Made by a program: the position numbers and the translations under genes
The notes under the pieces: model-generated
Databases searched by the model: none
What the model saw: only the letters and a program-made list of their open reading frames with translations
Told to the model about the DNA's origin: nothing
Assembly (NCBI RefSeq): GCF_009741265.1
Contig: NZ_WOWL01000001.1
Location: 1,674,001 to 1,738,000, forward strand
Reading direction: 5' to 3'
DNA: 64,000 nucleotides
Source: Pseudarthrobacter sp. GA104
Lineage (GTDB): Bacteria; Actinomycetota; Actinomycetes; Actinomycetales; Micrococcaceae
Shown here: one piece after another, positions 8,391-16,441 of the stretch
Numbering within the stretch: the stretch's first letter is position 1
How the letters are laid out: every line of letters starts with the position of its first letter

Positions 8391-9140
8391 CTAGCGCGCC
8401 GACCAGCCGCCATCCATGGTGTAGCTGGCGCCGGTCACCATTCCGGCGTGGTCGGATGCCAGCCAAGCGACCAGGGAGGCCACTTCTTCCGGCTCCACGA
8501 GACGCTTGATGGCGGACTCGGTCAGCATGATTTTCGCCAGCACCTCGGCTTCGGGGATGCCGTGGACCTTGGCCTGGTCTGCTATCTGCGACTCCACCAG
8601 GGGCGTGCGCACGTAGCCCGGGTTGATGCAGTTGGAGGTGACGCCGTGTGCCCCGCCCTCGAGCGCCGTCACCTTGCTCAGCCCTTCCAGCCCGTGCTTG
8701 GCCGAAACGTATGCGCTCTTGAACGGGGACGCCCGTATTCCATGTACCGAAGAAAGATTGATGATCCGGCCGAAGTTGTTGGCATACATGTGCGGCAGCG
8801 CCGCACGGATCAGCAGGAACGGCGCCTCAAGCATGAGGGTGACGAGACGGCGGAAGTCGGCCGGCTCAAACTCCTCGATGGGGCTGATGCGCTGGATTCC
8901 TGCGTTGTTCACCAGGATGTCGCAGTCCAGGCTGAGGGCCGAGAGGGCATCCACGTCCAGCAGGTCCACGGCCCAGGAGGTGCCCCCCACCTCGTCCGCG
9001 AGTGCTGCCGCAGCCTCCTCATCTACGTCCGCGATCACCACTTTGGCCCCCCGCGCGGCGAGGGCGCGGACACTGGCAGCGCCGATGCCGCCTGCTCCAC
9101 CGGTAACCAGTGCCTTGCGGCCGTTCAGCGTGTTTTCCAT
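8391..9140 (-). CDS. SDR dehydrogenase, 3-hydroxybutyrate type
   Basis: A 249-aa classical short-chain dehydrogenase: TGGAGGIG cofactor motif, NNAG, the catalytic SSVHG...YVSAKHG (Tyr-x3-Lys) and the NPGYVRTPLV segment typical of D-beta-hydroxybutyrate dehydrogenases, which oxidise 3-hydroxybutyrate to acetoacetate with NAD+. The C-terminal VTGASYTMDGGWSAR also fits. The start at 9140 has a ribosome site and replaces a Met seven codons earlier. It lies behind an MHS transporter on the same strand, suggesting uptake and oxidation of a short hydroxy acid. Confidence 0.82.
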   Translation of the reverse strand: MENTLNGRKALVTGGAGGIGAASVRALAARGAKVVIADVDEEAAAALADEVGGTSWAVDLLDVDALSALSLDCDILVNNAGIQRISPIEEFEPADFRRLVTLMLEAPFLLIRAALPHMYANNFGRIINLSSVHGIRASPFKSAYVSAKHGLEGLSKVTALEGGAHGVTSNCINPGYVRTPLVESQIADQAKVHGIPEAEVLAKIMLTESAIKRLVEPEEVASLVAWLASDHAGMVTGASYTMDGGWSAR

Positions 9141-9176
9141 TAACCCAGCCTTCCAGTTCAAAAATTGTCAACGAAC

Positions 9177-9207
9177 CGGCCTGCTCCGGTAGCACCGGAG
9201 CAGGCCG
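9177..9207 (-). terminator. Intrinsic terminator after MHS transporter
   Basis: A perfect 14-bp stem (CGGCCTGCTCCGGT, 9177-9190, with its complement at 9194-9207) and a 3-nt loop, followed on the minus strand by an AATTTTT run. It separates the transporter from the dehydrogenase, so the latter may be read by partial read-through or its own promoter. Confidence 0.75.
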
Positions 9208-9219
9208 AACCCAAGCAGC

Positions 9220-10602
9220 TCAGCGCGTGGCGGCTGCTACCGCCAGGCCTTCGCGTTCGGCGTCGGCCCTGTCCACGTCCTCAAGGGCTATGCCCTTGGT
9301 TTCCTTGAGGCTCAACACCGCCACGATGGTGACGGCGCATGCCACCAGCAGGTAGATGGCGGTGGGAACCCAGGAGCCGGTGTCCTTAAGCCACTGGGTG
9401 GCCAGGAGCGGGGCCAGCGAGCCGGCGACGATCGAGGTGACCTGCGAGCCCAGCGACACCCCTGCGTAGCGCATCCGGGTTGGGAAGAGCTCGGCCATGA
9501 TGGCAGGCTGCCCGGCATACATGAACGCGTGCAGGCACAGGCCGATGGTCACCGCGAGCACAATAATGACCGCATTCTTCGTGTCGAACATGGGGAAGGC
9601 GAAGAAGGGCCAGGTGGCGCCGGCGACGGCACCGATGAGGTAGACCGGCTTCCGGCCCCAACTGTCCACAAGCCGTCCCACCTGCGGGATCACCAGGAAG
9701 TGGATGACGTGGGCAATCAGCAGGGCGAACAGGAGCGAGGAAGTGTCGTATTTGTGGACGCTCTTGAGGTAGACGATCGCGAAGCTGACCACCAGGTAGT
9801 ACATGATGTTCTCCGCGAAGCGCAGCCCCATGGCCTGCAGGATGCCCTTGGGGTACTTGCGGACCACCTCAAAGACGCCGTAGCTGACGGCCTGCTCCTG
9901 CTCCACCAGTTCCTTGGCCTTCAGGAAGATGGGCGCTTCAGTGACGTGGGTGCGGATGTAGTAGCCGACGAAGACGATCACGGCCGAGAGCCAGAAGGCC
10001 ACCCGCCAGCCCCAGCCCAGGAATGCCTCCTGGCTGAGGGTGGAGGACATGATGTACAGCACCAGGGTGGCCAGCAGGTTGCCCACCGGAACGGCGGACT
10101 GGGGCCAGCTGGACCAGAAACCGCGGGACTTGTTGGGGCTGTGCTCGGCGACGAGAAGCACGGCGCCACCCCATTCGCCGCCCAGCGCAAAGCCCTGGAT
10201 AAAACGGAGGAACACCAGCAGCGCCGGTGCGAGGTACCCGATCTCGGCGAAGCCCGGGAGGCAGCCCATCAGGAAGGTGGACACACCGATGATCACGATG
10301 GTGAGCTGCAGGGTGGGCTTGCGGCCCAGCTTGTCGCCGATCTGGCCAAAGACGATGCCGCCGAGCGGGCGGGCGACGAAGCCCACGGCGTAGGTGATGA
10401 AGGCCTGGATGATGCCGTCCAGCTCGTTGCCGGTTGCAGGGAAGAAGTACTTGCCGAACACGAGGGTTGCTGCGGTGGCGTAGAGGAAGAACTCGTACCA
10501 TTCCACGACGGTGCCAACCATGGAGGCTGCGACGATCTTCTTGAGGCCGGCGCCCTTAGGGGCGGCCTCGGCCGATGATGCAGAGCGCTGTCCTACGCTC
10601 AT
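9220..10602 (-). CDS. MFS transporter, metabolite:H+ symporter (MHS) type
   Basis: A 460-aa major-facilitator protein with 12 predicted spans. MHS-family marks are VGTVVEWYEFFLY near the N-terminus, GDKLGRKPTL in the first cytoplasmic loop and RFIQGFALGGEWGGAVLL in span 4. Members import organic acids, betaine or aromatic acids with protons. The ATG at 10602 has AAGGAG eight bases upstream. The downstream hydroxybutyrate-type dehydrogenase and the divergent LysR gene suggest a short organic acid as substrate and LysR control. Confidence 0.9.
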   Translation of the reverse strand: MSVGQRSASSAEAAPKGAGLKKIVAASMVGTVVEWYEFFLYATAATLVFGKYFFPATGNELDGIIQAFITYAVGFVARPLGGIVFGQIGDKLGRKPTLQLTIVIIGVSTFLMGCLPGFAEIGYLAPALLVFLRFIQGFALGGEWGGAVLLVAEHSPNKSRGFWSSWPQSAVPVGNLLATLVLYIMSSTLSQEAFLGWGWRVAFWLSAVIVFVGYYIRTHVTEAPIFLKAKELVEQEQAVSYGVFEVVRKYPKGILQAMGLRFAENIMYYLVVSFAIVYLKSVHKYDTSSLLFALLIAHVIHFLVIPQVGRLVDSWGRKPVYLIGAVAGATWPFFAFPMFDTKNAVIIVLAVTIGLCLHAFMYAGQPAIMAELFPTRMRYAGVSLGSQVTSIVAGSLAPLLATQWLKDTGSWVPTAIYLLVACAVTIVAVLSLKETKGIALEDVDRADAEREGLAVAAATR

Positions 10603-10734
10603 ATGTTTTCTCCTTAGTGTCCACGTCGACACGCGCTGTGATCCACAGCACTCAATGGGCTCAGATGAGTATTGCCGCAGAAACTTTCCGATTCAATGGC
10701 CAAACAGGCACCCTTCGTGTGCAGAATTGCAGAT

Positions 10735-11652
10735 ATGGAAACTAATCCGGACGACTTGCTGGTCCTGCTGGCCGTCTCACGGTCAGCGAAATTCACGACG
10801 GCGGCACAATCCTTGGGACTGAACCACACCACCGTGTCCCGCCGGATAGCCGCTTTGGAGAAGTCGCTGGGCGGCAGGGTGCTGGCACGGGCAGCGGGCG
10901 GCTGGGAACTGACCGACCTGGGCACCCGGGCGGTGCAGGTAGCTGAACAGGTGGAGGCGGCGATGGGTTCGCTGGGACCTGCCGGCAAGGAACCGGACCC
11001 TATTACCGGCGTCGTACGCATGACCGCGACGGACGGGTTCAGCGCCTACATCGCTGCTCCTGCCGTGGCGCGGCTGCGGCGGAACCACCCGGGGCTGTGT
11101 GTAGAGGTGGTGACCATGACCAGGCGGGCGCTGCAGCAGCGCTCGGGGCTGGACATTGAAGTAGTGGTCGGCGAACCGCAGGTGCACCGGGCCGAAGCGG
11201 TGCGGCTGGGCGAGTACATGCTGGGGATGTACGCCTCGCGGGCCTACCTCGCCGAGCACGGAACCCCGGCCAGCGTGGCCGAACTCAACGAGCACCCGCT
11301 GGTCTATTTCGTGGATTCGATGCTGCAGGTGGACGACCTCGACGCGCCGCGCCGGCTGGTGCCCGGAATGCGCGACGGCGTGACGTCCACCAACGTCTTT
11401 GTCCACGTGGAGGCAACCCGGGCCGGAGCCGGGATCGGATTCCTGCCCTGCTTCATGGGCGACCTCCACGACGACCTGATCCGCCTGCTGCCCACCGAAA
11501 TCGCCGAACTGCTCCCCTACTGGATGGTGCTTCGGCCGGACTCGCTGCGCAGGCCTGCGGTGGCGGCAGTAGTCCAGGCGCTCCGGGAACAGGTGGCCGC
11601 GCACCGGGAAAAGCTGCTGGGCCGGGGCAAACCCTCCTCCATTGCTCCGTAG
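10735..11652 (+). CDS. LysR-family regulator
   Basis: A 305-aa LysR-type regulator: N-terminal winged helix (FTTAAQSLGLNHTTVSRRIA) and a C-terminal co-inducer domain (IGFLPCFMGDL near 240-250). The start at 10735 gives the standard LysR N-terminus; Met codons at 10672 and 10696 add an unusual tail without a ribosome site. It is divergent from the MHS transporter with 132 nt between, the normal LysR arrangement. Its last residues, SIAP, and its TAG stop are encoded by the left arm of a repeat palindrome. Confidence 0.9.
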   Translation: METNPDDLLVLLAVSRSAKFTTAAQSLGLNHTTVSRRIAALEKSLGGRVLARAAGGWELTDLGTRAVQVAEQVEAAMGSLGPAGKEPDPITGVVRMTATDGFSAYIAAPAVARLRRNHPGLCVEVVTMTRRALQQRSGLDIEVVVGEPQVHRAEAVRLGEYMLGMYASRAYLAEHGTPASVAELNEHPLVYFVDSMLQVDDLDAPRRLVPGMRDGVTSTNVFVHVEATRAGAGIGFLPCFMGDLHDDLIRLLPTEIAELLPYWMVLRPDSLRRPAVAAVVQALREQVAAHREKLLGRGKPSSIAP

Positions 11653-11695
11653 CTGCCGTTTTCAGGCCTCAAAACGGCGTTTACGGAGCAATGGA
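11638..11695. repeat. 58-nt palindromic repeat, copy 2 (between convergent stops)
   Basis: Arms 11638-11662 and 11671-11695 pair over 25 bp with three mismatches. The outer core is again ATTGCTCCGTA / TACGGAGCAAT and the total length matches the copy at 593-650. The left arm carries the LysR TAG (11650-11652) and the right arm the TAA of the opposite gene (11681-11683), so the element doubles as coding sequence and probable two-way terminator. Confidence 0.85.
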
Positions 11696-12616
11696 CGGGG
11701 CGGGCGGGTCGTGGCGGACCGGGGCTCCGGCCGCGAAGGCCCTGACCTGCGCGTCGTCCCACAGGTGCGCCGGGACGGCACCGCCCAGGAGCCGCCGGGC
11801 CAGCTTCGGATCGTCGCCGAACGGTGTATCGCTGCCGGCCATCACCATGTTGCCGTAGCGCCGGCCCTTGAGCATGGCCGGGTCCGCGATGATGACGGTG
11901 TGCTTGAAGGAAGCCGCGATGGTGGCGGCATCCTCCCGGGCGTTTTTCAGGTCCGGGGCGTCACCGGAGTTCACCACATACAGCCCGCCGGGCGCCAGGA
12001 CGCGCTTAATGTGCTGGTTGAACTCGGCAGTGGTCAGCGGGCGCGGGGTCACGGCCCCGGCGAAAACATCCCGGATGATGAAGTCGCGCGTATCCGCCGT
12101 CAAGGTTTCGGTGACTTCCCGGGCCTCCCCAACGCGGATCCGCAGCAGCGGCGCCTTGGGCAGGTCGAACCAGCCGCGCACGTACCCGGCCAGCTTGCCG
12201 TCCAGCTCCACCACCACCTGCCGGGCGTCCGGGTAGACGGCATGGAAATAGCGGGCCAGCGAGCAGGCGCCGCCGCCCAGGTGCAGGCCGCGCAGCTTTG
12301 GGGCCTCACGTTTCTGCACGCCGCCGGAGGAAGCGCCCGACGGCGGCCAGCGGGACTCGATGAGCGCGGCCATCCAGCGCATGTACTCGAAGTCCAGGAA
12401 CAGCGGGTCCGCCAGGTCGATGTGCGAGCTCATGACGCCGTTGATCTTCAGGAGCCAGCCGGTGGAGTTGTCCTGGTCCGCGATCAGCTCGCAGTCCCCG
12501 GTGTCGATGTAGTAGACACCCTCCACCGGACCGTTCGGACGGGTCCCCTTCGGCACTTCCACCACGCCCGCCGCCGGACGGCTGCCGCGGCCCCCCGGTT
12601 TTCCGCGTTTCGCCAT
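11681..12616 (-). CDS. Spermidine-synthase-fold protein
   Basis: A 311-aa protein of the spermidine synthase/SAM-methyltransferase fold, the solo type common in actinobacteria. LRGLHLGGGACSLARYF is the SAM-type glycine loop (about 108-124), VVVELDGKL the acidic strand end and DTRDFIIRDVFAGA the later core strand. The first ~25 residues are basic and glycine-rich. True polyamine synthesis is unproven for this group. It follows the heptose operon after 47 nt and could be read with it. It ends in SIAP, encoded by the repeat palindrome, as does the convergent LysR protein. Confidence 0.8.
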   Translation of the reverse strand: MAKRGKPGGRGSRPAAGVVEVPKGTRPNGPVEGVYYIDTGDCELIADQDNSTGWLLKINGVMSSHIDLADPLFLDFEYMRWMAALIESRWPPSGASSGGVQKREAPKLRGLHLGGGACSLARYFHAVYPDARQVVVELDGKLAGYVRGWFDLPKAPLLRIRVGEAREVTETLTADTRDFIIRDVFAGAVTPRPLTTAEFNQHIKRVLAPGGLYVVNSGDAPDLKNAREDAATIAASFKHTVIIADPAMLKGRRYGNMVMAGSDTPFGDDPKLARRLLGGAVPAHLWDDAQVRAFAAGAPVRHDPPAPSIAP

Positions 12617-12663
12617 TACCCGTGCCCCGCTTCAGTCCGACCAACCAGTTCGAACCTCCAACC

Positions 12664-14202
12664 CTAGTTGGTCTGCACGGCCCCTTCACCTTCGCGGATC
12701 CGGTTCACCACGGCAGTGGTGGAGCGCTCCGCCACGTAATCCAGGATGGCAACCCGGCCCCCGTACTCCTCCACGGCCGGGGTTTCGGCCAGCATCTCCG
12801 GGGTGTAGTCCCCGCCCTTGGCGTACACCTCGGGCCGGAGCTGCCGGATCAGCGGGGCCGCGGTGGGGGTATCGAAGACGGTCACGTAGTCCACGCAGCT
12901 CAAGGCCGCCACCACCGCTGCCCGGTCCGCCACCCCGTTGATGGGCCGTCCCGCGCCCTTGAGCCGCCGGACGGAGCCGTCACTGTTGAGCGCCACCACC
13001 AGGATGTCGCCCAGCTGCTTGGCCTGGTTGAGGTACCGGGTGTGGCCGCTGTGCAGCACATCGAAGCAGCCGTTGGTCAGCACGATCCGCTGGCCCTCGG
13101 CCCGGTGCAGTTCCAACTGCCGTTCCAGTTCATCCGCACCCAGGGCAGTGTCCGCGAACGCCTTCAGGTAGCGGCTGAGCTGTGCCGTGCTGCAGACCGA
13201 CGTGCCTGGCTGGTGCACCACCACGTCCGCAGCGGACTGGGCCAGGTCCAGGCCCGCCGTCAACGGCAGGCCCGCTGAACGGGCCAGGGTCAGGGCGGCC
13301 ACAAAAGTGTCGCCGGCTCCCGACGCCTGCTTCTCCGCCGCCGGACGGGCCCACGTCCGGTGCGTGACGCCGTCGGGCCTTAGCAGGACGGTGCCGTCAC
13401 GGTCCAGCGTGACCACCACCGCCCTTGCGCCCGTAGCCTGCAGCAGCGCATCCGCGTGCCTGCCCACCTCGGCCACCCTGTCCTGCCCCTCGGGCAGCCG
13501 CACGTCCAGCATCCGCGCCGTTTCCTGCGCGTTGGGCGTCACCAGGTCCGGACGGAGCGGCGCCCAGGGTCGGGGATCGTGCGAATCAACCACCAGCAGT
13601 GGGCGCCCTTCGCCATCCCCGCGCCCTTTGCCCGCCAGGGCCTCTTCCAGGCCACGGCGGACAGGGTCCGCCAGGACGCCGGTGCCGTAATCGCAGACCA
13701 ACACCGAGTCCTGGTGTTCGACGGCGGCCCGCACCGACGCGGCCAGCTCCGCCAGCGCTTCGACGGGCACAGACTTGGCCGCGTCGTCGATGCGCAGCAT
13801 CACCTGGCCGCCGCTGCTGATCCGGATCTTGGTGGTGGTGACCATGTCCGGGTGGTCCAGCAGGTAGGTGACGTCGATCCCCGCCGCCACCAGCTGGTTC
13901 CGGAGGTCCGCGCCGGCGTCGTCCGTTCCGATGATGCCGGCAACGGACACCCTCGCCCCGAGGGCGGCCAGGTTCATTGCAGTGTTGGCCGCCCCGCCGG
14001 GCACTGACTCGCGGGACTGGATGTCCACGACAGGTGCGGGTGCCTCACGGCACAGCCGCTCGATGCTGCCGCTCCACCAGCCGTCCAGCATCACGTCACC
14101 AATCACCAGGATGGCCGGCTTTTCCGCCGCCAGCCGCCCGGGAAGCCACTCGGCGAGTGCCCGCTGCTGCGAGAGGTCCCCGGCTTCCGGCAACGTGCTC
14201 AC
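12664..14202 (-). CDS. hldE: HldE-type heptose-7-P kinase/heptose-1-P adenylyltransferase
   Basis: A 512-aa two-domain enzyme close to E. coli HldE (477 aa). The N-terminal PfkB sugar kinase spans about 30-335, with GGAANTA at 69-75 and SGAGDTF at 294-300 (catalytic Asp298). The C-terminal nucleotidyltransferase spans about 370-505, with NGCFDVLHSGH at 377-387 and SDGSVRRLKG. It would phosphorylate D-glycero-D-manno-heptose 7-phosphate at C1 and, after GmhB, attach AMP. It is the last gene of the heptose operon, overlapping the aldehyde dehydrogenase gene by four bases (ATGA). Confidence 0.92.
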   Translation of the reverse strand: MSTLPEAGDLSQQRALAEWLPGRLAAEKPAILVIGDVMLDGWWSGSIERLCREAPAPVVDIQSRESVPGGAANTAMNLAALGARVSVAGIIGTDDAGADLRNQLVAAGIDVTYLLDHPDMVTTTKIRISSGGQVMLRIDDAAKSVPVEALAELAASVRAAVEHQDSVLVCDYGTGVLADPVRRGLEEALAGKGRGDGEGRPLLVVDSHDPRPWAPLRPDLVTPNAQETARMLDVRLPEGQDRVAEVGRHADALLQATGARAVVVTLDRDGTVLLRPDGVTHRTWARPAAEKQASGAGDTFVAALTLARSAGLPLTAGLDLAQSAADVVVHQPGTSVCSTAQLSRYLKAFADTALGADELERQLELHRAEGQRIVLTNGCFDVLHSGHTRYLNQAKQLGDILVVALNSDGSVRRLKGAGRPINGVADRAAVVAALSCVDYVTVFDTPTAAPLIRQLRPEVYAKGGDYTPEMLAETPAVEEYGGRVAILDYVAERSTTAVVNRIREGEGAVQTN

Positions 14203-15626
14203 GACCGGTCCTTGCGGGGGTCCGCGGCCGGCGGCGCTGCTATGTGCACTACTTTCACCCGGCTGAATTCATCCAGCAGTTCCGGGCCGTAGCCGAAACC
14301 GGCGCCGCTGATGCCGCGGGGCTGGGCCGCGCCGCCGGGGGCACCGCCGAACACCTCGTTGATCTTGACGGTGCCCACGGGAAGGGCGGCCACCGCCTGC
14401 TGGATGTGGGCGATATTGCCGGACAGGACCGTGGCAGCGAGTCCATACCTGCCGCTGCACGCGAGCCGCAGGCCGTCGTCGAACGTTTCCACCACCTGCA
14501 CCGGGGCAACCGGCCCGAACGTTTCTTCCCTCATGACCTCCATCGCCTCGGTGCATCCGGTCAGCACCGTGGCTGGGTAGAAGGAGCCCGGACCGTCCGG
14601 AAGGGCGCCGCCCTCCACAGCGTGGGCGCCCTGCTGCAGCGCGTCGGCCACGTGGGCGTGGACGGCGTCCCGCATCCGCCCGTCCACCAGCGGGGCCACC
14701 GTGCTGTTGCCGTTGCGGAGTGCTGCCTCCGCCTCCAGGGCGGCACAAAACTCGGTGGCGATGTCCTCGTGGACGTAGATCCGTTCAACCGCCACGCAGA
14801 TCTGGCCGCTGTTGCTGAAGGCACCGATTGCCGCCTGCTCCGCCGCCCACACAGGATCGACGTCGCGGTCCACCAGCAGGGGATCGTTCCCCCCGTTTTC
14901 CCGGATGACATGCGCGCCGGTCAGGGCTCCGGCCGTGGCAATGCGGGCACCGGCGGCGCTGGAGCCCACGTGCGCGATGACGTCCACTTCCGCCTGTGCC
15001 AGAAGCGCGCCAACGCCTGCCCCGCCCGAAATTGTCTGGAAGGCACCCGGCGGGAACGCCGGCGCCAGGACCTCCCCCAGGGCTTCGCCGAGCCGCGGGC
15101 AGCGTTCGCTGGGTTTGTGGATCACCGTGTTGCCGGTGACCAGCGCCGCGCCGATCAGGCCGCACGCCACCGCCACGGGATCATTCCACGGGGTGAGGAG
15201 CGCTGCCACTCCCCGCGGCTCCGCCACCGTGTAATCCGAGGCCAGCGCATTGCCGCGAAGGCTGAGTCCGCGGTGGACCGGACCGAGTTCGGCATACTGC
15301 TCCAGGGTGGAAACTCCGGCAGCGATCCCCGCCAGCGACTCGTCCACCGGCCGGCCCGTTTCGCTGGCATTCAGTCCAGCCAGTTCCCGGGCGGCAGCCT
15401 CGAGCGCGCGTGCTGCCGCCTTGAGCGCGGCCCCCCGCTCAGCCGGGGCCGTGGAAGCCCAGTCCGGCGAAGCGCTGCGTGCTACCTCCACCGCCCGGGC
15501 CACGGCGTCCGGTTCGGCCTCGGGCACGGTCCAGAGGACCTCGCCGGTGCGCGGGTTGCGGATGGTGATTCCGGCCGGCGCGGCTGATTTTTGGTCCGTT
15601 GTTGTTTCGATGGCAGTGGTAGGCAT
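14199..15626 (-). CDS. Aldehyde dehydrogenase family protein
   Basis: A 475-aa NAD(P)+-dependent aldehyde dehydrogenase with intact catalytic parts: oxyanion Asn148 in LTPWNDP, Lys171 in HKPSE, base Glu243 in RENGGNDP (the usual ELGG reads ENGG) and nucleophile Cys277 in SGQICVAV. It would oxidise an aldehyde to an acid. It sits between an SDR and an hldE gene inside the heptose operon, where it is not part of the known pathway; it may modify the sugar or a linker, or be a passenger. The substrate is unknown. Confidence 0.9.
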   Translation of the reverse strand: MPTTAIETTTDQKSAAPAGITIRNPRTGEVLWTVPEAEPDAVARAVEVARSASPDWASTAPAERGAALKAAARALEAAARELAGLNASETGRPVDESLAGIAAGVSTLEQYAELGPVHRGLSLRGNALASDYTVAEPRGVAALLTPWNDPVAVACGLIGAALVTGNTVIHKPSERCPRLGEALGEVLAPAFPPGAFQTISGGAGVGALLAQAEVDVIAHVGSSAAGARIATAGALTGAHVIRENGGNDPLLVDRDVDPVWAAEQAAIGAFSNSGQICVAVERIYVHEDIATEFCAALEAEAALRNGNSTVAPLVDGRMRDAVHAHVADALQQGAHAVEGGALPDGPGSFYPATVLTGCTEAMEVMREETFGPVAPVQVVETFDDGLRLACSGRYGLAATVLSGNIAHIQQAVAALPVGTVKINEVFGGAPGGAAQPRGISGAGFGYGPELLDEFSRVKVVHIAAPPAADPRKDRS

Positions 15627-15667
15627 GGTGTCCCTCCCGTCGTTTCCGGTCTTGTGGTCTGTTGCCT

Positions 15668-16384
15668 TTAGGGCCAGGAGCCCTCTTCCTCGTGGCAGAC
15701 CAGCATTTCGCGGACCTCGCAGCCCGTGGGCTGGTTCAGCGCGAACAGAATGGCCTGCGCCGTATTGGCGGGGTCGTTGAGGCGGGAATCGTCCTGGGGC
15801 TTGTACTGCTCGGTGCGGTCATCAAAGAAGCGCGTCTTCATGCCGCCGGGGATCATGGTGGTCACGCCAATCTCTCCGCCGGTCTCGGCAGCGAGCGCGT
15901 GGCTGAAGCCCACCACGCCGAACTTCGAGGCGCAGTAGGCCGTCGCATCGGCCACCGCGCGCTTGCCCAGGGTGGAGGCAACGGTCACCACCCGGCCGTG
16001 GGTCGCCTTGAGGTAGGGCAGCGCAGCCCGGACGACGGACACCGTGCCCATCAGGTTGACGCCGATCACCTTCTCCCACTCGGTGGCTTCGACGTCGGCC
16101 AGCTTGCCGCAGCGGTCGATGCCGGCTGCGGTGACTACGGCTTCCAGTCCCCCCAGCGATTCGGCGGCTTCCTTGACGGCGGCTTCCACGGCCGCACGGT
16201 CCGCGACGTCCACTTCAAAGGCCTTCACGCCGGAGACGTTGCTGATGTCCCGGTCCAGCACCACGGGCGTGCCGCCCGCCTTGAGGACGGCGTCGACGAC
16301 GGCGGCCCCCAGTCCGGAGGCACCTCCCGTTACGAGCACGCGGCCGGGGGTGTTCGGGGCAGTCACATTCACTTCTGCAGTCAT
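15668..16384 (-). CDS. Short-chain dehydrogenase/reductase
   Basis: A 238-aa classical SDR: VTGGASGLG cofactor loop, AAGID, Ser/Tyr/Lys catalytic set in VASTLGKRAVADATAYCASK. It is not an extended SDR of the HldD epimerase type, being too short and with the YxxxK late in the chain. It lies between hldE2 (57-nt gap) and the aldehyde dehydrogenase (41-nt gap); an alcohol-aldehyde-acid pair with the next gene is a reasonable guess. The role in the heptose pathway is unknown. Confidence 0.85.
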   Translation of the reverse strand: MTAEVNVTAPNTPGRVLVTGGASGLGAAVVDAVLKAGGTPVVLDRDISNVSGVKAFEVDVADRAAVEAAVKEAAESLGGLEAVVTAAGIDRCGKLADVEATEWEKVIGVNLMGTVSVVRAALPYLKATHGRVVTVASTLGKRAVADATAYCASKFGVVGFSHALAAETGGEIGVTTMIPGGMKTRFFDDRTEQYKPQDDSRLNDPANTAQAILFALNQPTGCEVREMLVCHEEEGSWP

Positions 16385-16441
16385 GGTGTTCCTTTCACTG
16401 GGGAATACAAACTTTGGGGCGGGTGGGCGGCCGGCGGCCGG

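Noticed and set aside
13977..15587. 536-codon open frame on the plus strand
   Set aside because: Antisense to the aldehyde dehydrogenase, whose motifs are complete; no ribosome site or protein-like core.
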